64,000 nt of DNA from Cryptomeria japonica (taxonomy: Eukaryota > Streptophyta > Pinopsida > Cupressales > Cupressaceae): assembly GCF_030272615.1 (NCBI RefSeq), contig NC_081414.1:239665233-239729232 (forward strand), read 5' to 3'. Each line of letters starts with the position of its first letter. Position 1 is the stretch's first letter. This document shows positions 33,370-43,970 of the stretch, piece by piece. Below the pieces are notes generated by a model, which was given only the letters and a program-made list of their open reading frames with translations, was not told the DNA's origin and searched no databases. A program made the position numbers and the translations under genes.

Positions 33370-34255
33370 TTAGACAATGAAACCTAAGTTAGGAATTGAT
33401 TCGCAAATTGAAGAAAATAAAGGGGGTTGCGAATGGCTAAGTGTTTGAAAATTTCATTTTATTCTCATACTTAGCAAAAAAAACTAAATTTTCATCTGTA
33501 AACCCTTCAATCTCAAGGATGGTTGTGATCATAAATCAACACCAAGTGTTATAACTCCAAAACTCTCTTATACTTAGTTTAAAAAAAACGATTTTCCTCC
33601 ACTAGAAATTCGAATAAATCCACTAAAAATCATTTTTCATAACTCTGAAAAAAAACTCAGAAAATACACAAATCTGCATCATAAATTCAACTTCACTTTT
33701 GAATAGATTGAAGTAAGGCTGGAAAATTCTTTAGAACACTCAACAAGGATTAGCTATTCTTTCTTATACCAGCTGGCTTCACTCAAAAATCTGTGAATCC
33801 TTCATCACGAAGTTTGTCCAACTACCAACAATATCAAAACTTTCTCCAGATGAACTCCAAACTGCCAATACTTCACTATGCTCTCTCTAAGAACTTCGAA
33901 CTTCTTGGTGTGTAAAAATGAAGTTACAAATGAAGTATTTGTAAATAAAGTTGAATTCCCAATTAGAAACACGCAAAATCCTCCAACTCATATTTCTTAA
34001 TCTAACTCGCATTTTGGGGAAGTATTGTCATCTTCTTTAGTTCAAAAATCCTTCAATTATGCAATTTTCTAATTTGTTTTTAGTTGGTTCGAAAATCCTC
34101 TTGATTTTGCAAAATATCTTCTTTCCAATTTTAATTTTGAGTTTCCATTTTGACTTTCCAATTTAATAATCTTTGAAATCTCTTTTTGTTCCACTTTCTA
34201 ATTCGATTAAGAGTTCGATTTTCTTGGAAGATTTGATGACATGACTCAAAATTCT
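33370..34255 (-). other. GLO-1 ORF leader
   Basis: AT-rich, non-coding stretch just upstream of the ORF start. It shows no LTR U5 similarity, which argues against a normal 5' LTR lying between the ORF and the array. Confidence 0.5.
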
Positions 34256-34261
34256 ATTGAC

Positions 34262-35345
34262 TTTGTTTGACCTTCATGTTTGGGTGGACTTTTGGAGGCT
34301 CACCTTCATGTTTGGGTGGACTTTTTATAACTCTCTTCATGGGTGGCCTTTCTACTAAGGCATAGGGCGGAGTTTTGCTTGGGTTTCAACTTCTTATGAG
34401 GGTGGACTTGCTTGACCCCACCATTTTCTCTATCAAGGCAGACCTTTTAACTCCCTCTCCAAGGTGGACTTTAGGACGTCGGAGTTTAATGTTACCTTAA
34501 GCAAGGCCTAGGGCGGAGTTTTATGCTCTCTTTTCTTGGGGTCTTTAACACATATGGTGGACTTTTGATCACCCCCATCATAGAGCGGAGCTTGAAGGCT
34601 TCTCCTTGGGCGGACTTTGATGCATATCCTAGTCATAGGGCGGAGTTTTAAGAGGGTCTCTAACATCATGCTTAGCACCTTGGGCGGACTTTGGAGTGGT
34701 CTCAACATATGGCGGACTTTGGATACCTCTCTTGGTCATGGTTGAGCGGACCTTTTGAACACCTCCTACACTCAACATGGGTAGAGTTATGGCTACCAAG
34801 GTGGACTTTCAAGGCATCATGGAGGGCGGACTTTGGTCTATCACCAAGGGCGGAGTTTTGGATTAGCTCCTCAAGGCATGGGGCGGACTTTGATGGTCCC
34901 TCCATTTTGGGCGGAGTTTTATGACCTCTCCTTAGCGGACTTCAAGTATCTCTCTATATGGTGGACTTTGAAGGGGGGCCCTACCTAAAGCATAGGGCGG
35001 AGTTTTAAGGTATCTCCTTCAACATGCATGGCGGAGTTTTAAGTGTTCAACATGGCGGACTTTTCCCACTCCACAAGGCATGGCGGAGTTTAGGAAGGCT
35101 CCCACATGGCGGACTTTTGGAGGTCTTCAACGTTGCATCTATTTCCTTGAGGGGAGTTTAGGAAGGACATCAAGGAGGGCGGAGTTTTAAGCTCCCTCTT
35201 CTTGGCCTCTCTGATACATGGCGGACTTTTGGTTTCCCTTCATCATGGCGGACTTTTGATGGTTTCCAATCATTGCGAACCTTGATCATCTCCCCAACAT
35301 AGCGGACCTTTGCTTGGGCGAACTTTCTGAACACCTGTCATGACA
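34262..35345 (-). repeat. GCGGACTTT / GCGGAGTTTT array in GLO-1
   Basis: More than twenty copies of GCGGACTTT or GCGGAGTTTT (plus-strand spelling), with GGTGGACTT variants, are spaced about 25-60 bp apart. The two forms often alternate. The spacers differ, so it is not a simple satellite. It occupies the same relative place, between the LTR start and the promoter, as the AGCGCC array in GLO-4. Confidence 0.85.
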
Positions 35346-35603
35346 CTCAACCTTATCCATTAGCCATACTTAGAAAAAAAATTGGAAAATTTCAAAATTT
35401 CACATTTTAACCAAATTTAACCAAATTAACTTGAAACTTGAAACCCATACCTAGGCAAACCCTCTGGAGCAATATGACTCCTAAAATGTAGGGAATTGGC
35501 TTTTTTAGGTCAAAAATTGGAAATTTTGGGTCCCGGTCGCGGCAGTTCAGTGGTGTTAGTGCAAACCCTAGATTCCCATCCCAAAAAAGCAAAAAGTAGA
35601 TAT

Positions 35604-35721
35604 CCCTAAAAATAGGGAAAACTTTCTAAAAATAGCCATATCGGGGATCGGGCTAAAAATGCCAAAAACGAAACTTCCTAAAAAATAGGAAAAAGCAAAA
35701 AAGCAAACTTTCTAAAAATAG
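35604..35721 (-). promoter_or_regulatory. CTATTTTTAG motif cluster, GLO-1
   Basis: Exact minus-strand copies of CTATTTTTAG lie at about 35605, 35626 and 35712, with a one-base-longer form near 35678. They fit the MEF2/CArG-like pattern CTA(A/T)4TAG bound by MADS-domain proteins. Binding is inference. Confidence 0.5.
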
Positions 35722-35990
35722 AAAGTTGTCCAAATTTTTCCAAATCAATTGCGATCTTTGTCCTTTGGCCTTTATAAGCACTTTGGCGGTGTTCATACTC
35801 TGGAATCACATGGTTTGCAAAAACTAACTTTCAATCCTTAGGACTCAAACCGTTCAAAATTGAGCGAGGCTTGACAAAATTGAAGCGGAAGGCCACGAGC
35901 TAATAACAAAAACCCTAGAAAGTAGGAAAAGAGAGGGTCCCCATTTGCAAATGGGGCGATGTGTGAAAAAGGTCACAACACCTCCATTGT

Positions 35991-37086
35991 CAGATCTTAA
36001 CACTTTAATCCTTTTACCATACATGTTTTCAACTAGGGAGTTAAATTCTTTAAACCTACTTAGCACGTCATCAGATTCTTTAGAGTTTAGAAAGTAAATC
36101 CAAGTCTTTCTAGAAAAATCATCTATAAATGTAACATAGTATAGAAATCCGCTAGGTGAAGGAAGAGACATGGGTCCACATAAATCAGAATGAACAAGTG
36201 CTAATTTTTCTTTAGCTCTACTTTCACTTTTATGAAATGGACTTTTAGTGTTCTTACCTAATGCACAACCTTTGCAAGTATCATCATGAAATTGACTAAG
36301 TTTAGGCATACCTTTAACTATCTTTTCAAGTGAGGGAAGTGCCTGAAAGTGAAGGTGGCCAAGCCTTCTATGCCATAGCTCGCTAGATTCGAGAGCTTCA
36401 TGAATGAGTGCTTGAACAGGATTAGTTGAAAGCTTATACAAACTATCATATCTATTTCCAATAACACGAGCAAATTTAAAACTAGATTTCTTAGGCCAAG
36501 CAAGTACTTTACCCTTAGAAAATGCTACTTGATAACCTTTATCTTCTAGGGTAGAAATGGAGATTAAATTTCTTTTAATTCCAGGAACAAATAAAATATC
36601 ACTAAGATGCAAGGAGATACCAGATTCTAAATTTAAAGAAGTATTGCCAAAACCTCTTACCGAATACTGAGCATCATCACCAATTACCACATGAAGATTG
36701 GACTTTTTCTCCATTAAGTCTAAGAGGTGCTCCCGGTATCTCGTGATATGCCTGGATGCACCACTGCCTATCAACCAAGTGTTGCTGTCAGTTGGCACAT
36801 TGCTGGATAAGGCAGAAATGAAGAGGAAGTCTTCGTTATCCTTCGAATCTGCAACTTCATTCAGGTTCGCTTCTCCTTGCTTGGGCAGATTTTGACATTC
36901 TTTAGCATAGTGTCCAAACTTATCACATCTGAAGCAACGGATACGCGAAAGATCCCTTGGCTTCTTTCCTTGAATCGTAAGTAGCAGAAGGTCTGAAGTC
37001 TCTATCTCTTTTGAAGCTTTTCTTCTTCCAATGATCACCCTTTCTTTTGACATGTTGAGATGCAAGCACATGATGGTCACCTCCAT
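35991..37086 (-). pseudogene. Copia internal-2 zinc knuckle, protease, integrase N-part
   Basis: From 37086 down: zinc knuckle (CFRCDKFGHYAKEC), protease (NTWLIGSGASRHIT, with the usual DSGA read as GSGA, so the catalytic aspartate is lost), GAG-pre-integrase (ELWHRRLGHLHFQALPSLEK, CKGCALG) and integrase core (HSDLCGPMS, FIDDFSRKTWIYF, VLRSDNGG) with both aspartates kept. It is interrupted after SDNGG by GLO-1; the remaining part is at 27401-28279. Confidence 0.92.
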
Positions 37087-37678
37087 GAGTGCCCTTAAGC
37101 ATTCCTCTTGCGGCTAGGCAAGATTCCTCTTGAATGCAATCAGACCGAAGGCGATCAAACGAGGGAAATTCAGCTTTTTTGCTTATGCTTTGAATGAATG
37201 GATCCCAAGAATCATGAAGACCATTTAATGCAATCATGACAATATCCTTGTCCACTACTTCACTTCCAATGGAGCTGAGTTGGTCCTTCAATTCTGAAAT
37301 TTTCATGAAGAAGGACATGACTGAATCTCCCTTGCTCATCTTGATTTGAAGAAGTTGCTGCTTCAGAGTAAGTGCCCGGTTGATGTTATTGATTTCGTAC
37401 ATTCCTTCTAGGTGTTTGAACATCTCCTTGGCTGAAGGTAACTTGGAGATGACTGGAACAAGATGATCCTTCATAGAATCAATTAGAAACTTCTTTGCCT
37501 TGAGAGCATTCTTCTTGAATTGCTTTAACTCATCTGGATCTGAGGGGTCAGGCAGATCCTTGTCTTCCACAAACTGTAACAGCTCAACCTCTTCAAGGGC
37601 AAGAAGAACACGAACTTTCCAAGAAATAAAATTGAGAGCACCATCAAGTCTATCCTCTACCTTCAGTCCTGTAACCAT
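36923..37678 (-). pseudogene. Copia internal-2 gag
   Basis: A 251-residue open frame from MVTGLKVEDRLDGALNFISW through the UBN2-type gag core (MYEINNINRALTLKQQLLQI, MSFFMKISELKDQL, ALNGLHDSWDPFIQ) to a basic region. It stops at 36923, before the zinc knuckle, which lies in the overlapping frame 35854-37086. It holds the 113 residues that internal-1 gag has lost. Gag forms the particle and binds RNA. Confidence 0.9.
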
Positions 37679-37751
37679 CTTGCAAAAACTAAAACAACAA
37701 ACTGAAAGTGAAGGATAACTGATAATCTGATTACTTTATAATGAACCTAAA

Positions 37752-37763
37752 GCTTTGATACCA
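37752..37763 (-). promoter_or_regulatory. Primer binding site, Copia internal-2
   Basis: Minus-strand TGGTATCAAAGC, one change from the canonical site, directly next to LTR-B. Confidence 0.88.
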
Positions 37764-38596
37764 TGTTAATTTTAGCAATCAGATATAACAGAACTCAGAA
37801 ATAAAGAGATGCAAGAACACATAACACAGTTTACCCTGGGAAAACCTCCCTCTTGGAGGAAAAACCCAGCATTAATTTTCAGATCTTATTAAGCAATTAT
37901 CAAGTGTATCTTTACAATGAGAAGTAATCAGCAAACTATGCACAGTAATGTAAAGTCTGCAATTATGAACTTATCTGCAATACATAGGATGTTGCTGCCA
38001 CAAGGAGAGTTGCAGTCACTGAGATGAAGATTGCTGATCCTAGGATGAGGTTCGCTGCCCAGAATAGTTGCTGTCACTTAAATGATGATCGCTGTCACTC
38101 AGATGATGTTTGTTGTCCCTCCAATGATGTTCGCTGTCCTTCCGATGAAGATCTCTGTCACTGGAAACCAGTTCGCTATCCTTAAGTTATTGTTTGCTGA
38201 CTCAGTGAACAATTTGCTGAATGAAGGAGATAATTCATTGATTAAGGACAATTCGTTGTGTGTGAATGAATATGTTTAATGCCATACAATTAACAAGTTT
38301 ATATACTTGACTTGAGGTGTGAAGTTAGCAAGTCGGCTTGCTTATATATTTTATATTTTACAATTAAACCGATCAATAGGTCCTACCTCATAATGAAGTT
38401 ATTACATGTTACATTATGTTTGCTAACCACCCAATTTGGGTCTTGCCTTAGAACACGTTACATTATGCTTATACGCCCAAATAGGGCCAGACTTATATGA
38501 GTTTAAGTGTGTGAAATCAAACTTTAATTGCTTTTAGCAACATTAAAGTTTTATGATATGGGCTAGCATAATCCGAGCTAGCTACTAATTTCAACA
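37764..38596 (-). repeat. Copia LTR-B, outer copy
   Basis: 833 bp with TG...CA ends, nearly identical to 24860-25693 and carrying the same degenerate tandem units (about 38000-38200). The flanks of the two LTR-B copies (TACCA at left, AACCT at right) are not a target duplication. Confidence 0.88.
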
Positions 38597-38615
38597 AACC
38601 TTAGCTCTGATACCA
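38597..38615 (-). promoter_or_regulatory. Primer site remnant of Copia-A
   Basis: Minus-strand TGGTATCAGAGCTAAGGTT follows LTR-A and then meets LTR-B. Only 19 bases of the original Copia-A internal 5' end remain here. Confidence 0.85.
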
Positions 38616-39365
38616 TGTTAATTTTAGATCAGACTATTAAATATAGATAGCAATAACAAAGAACCAAAACAATGAACACAAGGAACACCAAAATACCCCG
38701 GGAAAACCTCCCTCTTGGAGGTGAAAAACCCAACAATTAATCTCATATCTTTATTAGACAAATCAGTATGAGTCTTTACAAATCTGCTTCAACACTTGAA
38801 GCACTCAGAACAGCAAGGAATGCACAACAGTATAAAGTATCCAAGCTAGGGCACACACAACAATGTAAGGACTTATCTGCAATATACTTGAATGCTGATG
38901 AAGAGCACCATTTGCAGATCAAGAGAAGATATTCGCTGCCTCAAGGAAGTTCGCTGCCCTTTGAATGAGGTTCGCTAGCCTTAGAATGAAGTTCGCTGTC
39001 CTTGGAAAGTAGTTCGCTATGCATAGAAGATGATTCATTGACCGTAAGATATGATTCGCTGCTGATAAGGATGTAGGTGCTGAATGAATGAATATATTCA
39101 CTGATTGTGTGATATGCATGATGGATGCTTTGTATATATATGTGTTTCTTAGCCTTCCAATACACCCTAGGTCGGCTTTCAAGGAGAGCAATTTAATTAC
39201 AACATAATATTTTAAGTTTGGCTCCCAATATAGGGTTAGCACCACACGTTACAAGTTACATTGTATTTATTGCATATAAGGCATGACTAAGGCCAACGAC
39301 CAATTAGTCACATACACATGCTAGGTCGGCCCTAGAAGGGATCCGACCTAGCTATCACATCAACA
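38616..39365 (-). repeat. Copia LTR-A, 5' copy
   Basis: 750 bp, TGTTAATTTTAGATC to ATCAACA. Compared with the 3' copy it lacks part of the TTCGCTG unit array and some smaller segments, and differs in its last 30 bases. It closes the Copia composite; AGTTC follows. Confidence 0.85.
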
Positions 39366-39850
39366 AGTTCATCTGAAGCAAAAAGCATCACAAAACTGCT
39401 ATATTTGATGATGAATTTCCAACCACATCAAAGAAGCGAAAGAATGATTCAATCGTAAGTCCCCTTGGATTACCAGTAAAACATATCAGCCAACTGAGTC
39501 ACGTCCGTTGCATGAAGGAACCTTGGAGTGAGCCGTTTGATCTTTTCGCAATCTTAGCATACAGTTTAACTTTGATCAAGAGAGAGTAAGGTGACCATTG
39601 GTAACTTTATTTTGTGTTAGACACTATCCTTAAAAACACATCAAAAGTCCCCCTTGGATTACCAGCAAAACATCAAGCCAAATGAGCTCACATCCAACAT
39701 TAAGTCACTAGTATGCAATAGGAACCTTGGAGTCGCCTCTATGATCTTCTCAATCTTAGCATATGGGGGGTGTTTGCTCAAGAGAGGATAGAGTGATTGT
39801 TGGAAACTTTATTTTGTGTTGGTGTGGTCATAAAACACCCGTCAATAACA
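39366..39850 (+). repeat. Tails of GLO-4 (39366-39643) and GLO-3 (39644-39850)
   Basis: Both tails carry the same U5 end: GTAAGTCCCCTTGGATTACC and AAAGTCCCCCTTGGATTACC, then AACTTTATTTTGTGTT. Two successive copies in one orientation are expected if GLO-4 is nested in the U5 of GLO-3. GLO-3 ends CCCGTCAATAACA. Confidence 0.7.
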
Positions 39851-40247
39851 TTGACTGAGAAAGATCGGGCTTTGGAGGGGGTTTTGGGGGTTCACCGACT
39901 GTGACTTAACCTTGTCAAATTTTGAGTAGTAGCAGTCGCCTTCCCATCTCAAAGGGTCCTTCGTCGTTATTAAAGCCTTCTTACGCAATCTAAGCCTTCA
40001 TCTTGCATCAATCATCTCAATCTCATGATGATCTTCATGCTTGCACTCATTGTCTCTATCTTAGATGGTGATGATCAAATGAAATGATCATCATTTGTCG
40101 TTCATAGCCAAGGTGTTGAGAAGCAAATCTATTTAAATTCATCTCATCGAAAAGATCTGACTACTACCAAACCTATCTAAACCCTAAAACTAAAGCAAAA
40201 AGAGGGAGGCCCCATTTGTGATGGGGCGATGTGTGAAATGGTCACAA
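39851..40247 (-). repeat. GLO-5 LTR 5' fragment
   Basis: On the minus strand it starts TGTTGTGACCATTTCACACA at 40247 and runs into the GLO-3 end at 39850. Only the first 400 bp of a U3 is present. No ORF lies in it. Confidence 0.6.
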
Positions 40248-41760
40248 CAAGCCTCGACTTAGAGACAAAATGAGGTGAAGCAAGCCATAAACAAGGCACA
40301 AAGATGTAAACCAGCCCACCAAAATTTGCACAAACGTGCAACATTGATAAATCAAATAGATAGTAGAAAGAAAACAAGGCTAAAATTGCCCCTTTTCTTG
40401 TGAAAATGCAGAACCATTTTACTAGAATTATCCTTCCCAGATTGACTTTTTGTTATGAACAAAAGCCCAATCCACATAATCATCTTCATCAGCACTTGAA
40501 GGGAACAATGATGGGACAAATTTACCTCCATGGAAATATGTTTCAACACAAAATAAAAGAAGCCATATTTGATAGCCATCAAAGCCATGAGACACAACGT
40601 CCTTTGAAGAAGGGAGCTAACAACTAGCTAGAAGAGGAATTGAGACAATAGGGATAGCCTTCTTAGCTTGAGACATAGATTGAACCACTCCAAAAAGCTA
40701 GGTGCCACCACCACATGATCAAAGCACGTGGAGGAGAAGAAGGGAGTGCTAGAGTAGATTGAACTATTGTGGGAGCAACCTCTAAAGGATCCTCATTGAC
40801 AATAGCAGGGCAAGAGGAAGTAGAAGAAGGAATAAATGCACGAGAAAAGGGAACCTTGGAAGCCTTCCCTAAAACCCTAAAGACTGTCAAGTGGGCAAGA
40901 AAATCATCTTTCCACTAGGTCGTCACATACTTTTGTAGACCTTATATTTACGTTTCAAACAATCAACAGCCATATAGCCTAGCCCAAAGCAATTCTGACA
41001 TTGAAAAGCTAATATTTCATACTCAATTTGTTGTTTCTAGATGCAATCCTCAACATGAAGCTATATTTCTATAGGGAAAACTCTAGAGATGTCAATCTCA
41101 ACTTGAATATTGACATATGTGAAATGGTTGAGAATATTTGTCCTTAGAGCAATAGTCAAAAAAGTATCCAAAGAATTGTAGTGCCTTGTAAGCAAAAATC
41201 AACCCAAAATTGCAATGGAAGATAGGGCAACCTGACCCACATAGCAAGCACTAAGAAGGATTTTTGAGAGAGTTGAAGGTTGGATGTCAATGTTTAATAA
41301 GTATAGCCTTGCCCCAAAACCACAAACCTTTTGCCAAAATATTAGCCTTACCCTTAGTTGAACTAAAAGAAGAATAAAAAATCCCTCTACACAAGAAAAT
41401 TTCTATGAATACAGTTTGGACAGGTTGGGCCACCGGCCAAAATTATTAAATATACATATTAAGCCTTTTTTAAAACATTTTTTCTCTTCATTGAAAATAT
41501 CCTTACCTAGAATCAACAATGGAGTATTTGTGGAGCAAGGCAACAAGTAGGGGCATTTAAACATTTTGTGGCATGAGCCATTGCTGCAGGAGCTAGAATC
41601 AGATTAGATACCCTAACCTTGGCATTTTTTGAAGCAAAATAACTCTTCTTTGTAAGAGAAGCCCTTGCTACCATAGCCAAATTCCCATGTGACCTAGTAT
41701 CTAGACCAAACTAATGGGTGTGATAGGAGCAATTACATGGGAGCCACCATTGGTCATGGA
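40248..41760 (-). pseudogene. LINE ORF1 remains (DUF4283 / zinc knuckle)
   Basis: Broken minus-strand frames resemble the plant LINE ORF1 nucleic-acid chaperone. Around 41180-41330 they give WFWGKAILIKH and HPTFNSLKNPS followed by CGSGCPIFHCNFG, the DUF4283 pattern (W.F....L....W.P.F...V.LP). Near 40940-41000 they give CQNCFGLGYMAVDC, a CCHC knuckle with the histidine changed to tyrosine. A proline/serine-rich tail follows (40663-40890). Several stops are present. No endonuclease or RT follows. It could be the 5' half of the LINE at 13911-15879, separated by the nest, but the ORF2 middle is missing. Confidence 0.6.
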
Positions 41761-43970
41761 AGCAATGGTAGAGTCATAATTTTTAGGGTTTTTGAAAGAT
41801 GCAAAACTAGGCAACCTTTTTTCCTCATTTTCATTTATTCAACTTTTTTGATTAATTATTTATGCACAAATTTTTTATGTTGTTTGTATTTAGTTGTGGG
41901 ATATTTATTAGCTAATTGGAAACTCAAGTCAGCTCCATCATTGGCTTGATTGGTGTCTCTCAACTACTTTGTTATTATAGTCATCTCCTAGAAAGACCAA
42001 TCGTTTCTCTTGTTTGAATTAACTTGAACTAACAAATGATCGCTGTATTGGAAGCTTTATCCTTGATTGTCTTACCATCTATGTCATTGGTTATGGTACA
42101 GATTCTAATTCGGGTTTGTGGATCTAGCAAAAACGTTTTTGGGGTTGGATTCATTTTGGGCTTGTTCATACAAAAAACATGTAAAAATCATAAATATATC
42201 TATATTTAGCCAAAAAGCATGAATTAATAGTAGAATATCACATAGCATCATATAAACAACAAAGTCACTGTAAACTTGAATGTCATTTAAAACATAAATG
42301 ATAAATATTATGAAGTATTCATCCTTCAAAATTCAAGTTTAGTATTAAAATAACAATAATATCAAATTCAACATTAGTTTTAATTATCAAATGAATTTTC
42401 TAAATCATCAATATCATAGTTTCATCATTGATATCAAATAATGTAGGAACATTAGATGAACCAAGCAGTGCTGGTGCCATTGCTTCTTGTATTAAAAGTA
42501 TGTTAGCTTTCAAACTCTTCAAGTGCAATATGCTGGGAAGTGGAATCATCCAAGTTAGTTTGCTTTGGCTCTATATCCCACAACTTCATGTTCCCTTCCT
42601 TGTAGCCATGTTTGTGCAAAAGGAAGCGCAAGTTGCAATATATTAATTATTCCATGCAAATAGTCAACTCCCCTAATTGTCTCATGCACTTAGTTAACCC
42701 CTTTTATTCAAGCTATTAACTTATCTATTAGATTTGTCACCCCCCCAAGCAATTCGATTTGAGCAATAATAATTATTTTAATTAAAAATTAAAACAATGT
42801 GCAACTCTCCCATGCTTGCCACCTAATCTCATTTTTCTCTAATAATGGATAAAACTTGAGATACCAAATTGAATTTTAGACCATATTGAATCCTAGCCAT
42901 TTGCTTAATCCTCTTGAAAGTCTATAAATCAAACTCATTACTCATCATTTCATAAGCATTCTTTTTCATGTCCATATTCTATCAATTTTACATCCAAGGA
43001 ATGCTAATGTTAGACTAGCAAATTGAGCACCTACATTTTGAAATGAGCAAAGCTTCACATTGTATTCAATCTAAGGCTTGCTTTTGTAGAATTTGAGTGT
43101 TTAATTGCTTTAATTTTGATTCTTATTAGTTTATTCTATTTGCATGCAATACATTTTGGTGAACCCAACTCTCCTAATCTAATCATGATTTCATAGGTTT
43201 CTTTAGCTTAATTTTTCAAGTTACTTGTAAGGTTTTGTGAAAATATCTATAGGTCACAAGTATTCAGGAGCATTTTGATGCAAAAAAGAAAATCCTACTA
43301 TTGTGTTGAAAATGCATTAAAACCTAAAAGTCACCTATCAAATTGTCAAAACTAGAGCAACACAATCTTAGGCAAAAAATTTAACCCTAGGTAGACAATT
43401 TGAGGTCATACGACACCTGCATAGGTAAAAAAACATTTAATTTTTATAAAAAAGTATTTATTTTACTTTTTTTGAATAAAATAAAAAACAAAACCAAAAA
43501 TTGATTTTTTTAAAGTTCAAAAAGAAAAATTCTTAGCTTCTTGGTAGCGTACATGGTATGCAAGTACCCATACCTACCACCCTATTGTGGCAAGCATAGG
43601 GCCTCACACCCTACTACCAAGGCTTTAAACCCCCACCAACAGGGTTCAAACCCTCACCAATAACCTTTCTTGCCAATCGTTGGGTAGGCTAGCTTGTGAT
43701 CAAATAATTTATTTTCATTTTTTATTTCATTAATTTAGTTTAATTAAAATTTCAATTTGAAACAATATAAATAATTAAAATTAAATAAATTCATATTTTT
43801 AAAAATAAATTTTAATCCTACCACTCGAGCACCACCCATGGACCACTAGACCTCCAACCCCCTCCATTGCAATTTTAAAATCTAGAGGGCAACTTTGAAC
43901 AAGTATAAAATGCTCATAGTTTTTTAAAAAAGGCTTAGATTTTGTGGTCTTCACAATGGACTAACTAGTT
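41761..43970. other. AT-rich stretch, no gene seen
   Basis: 41820-42000 is a diverged copy of 13680-13860. The rest is AT-rich with no frame or terminal repeats I can support. Confidence 0.4.

Larger units (their letters stand above)
28280..35990 (-). mobile_element. GLO-1: giant LTR-like element carrying an ORF
   Basis: Minus-orientation element with ends TGTTGTGACC (35990) and ACACCAACA (28280), flanked by CCTCT (28275-28279) and CCTCC (35991-35995). Without the hAT it is about 6.6 kb. Order from its 5' end: CTATTTTTAG motifs, GCGGAC/GCGGAG array, leader, long ORF, telo-box palindrome, TATA, R, U5. Only one set of LTR signals is present: TGTTGTGACC does not recur after the ORF and the U5 end does not occur before it. 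It therefore looks like a single LTR with an ORF in its U3. Confidence 0.7.

Noticed and set aside
33370-34255. Hidden 5' LTR R/U5 of GLO-1 upstream of its ORF
   Set aside because: A CTTCATTTGTAA word resembles the R region of GLO-3 and GLO-4, but the rest does not align with the GLO-1 R/U5.
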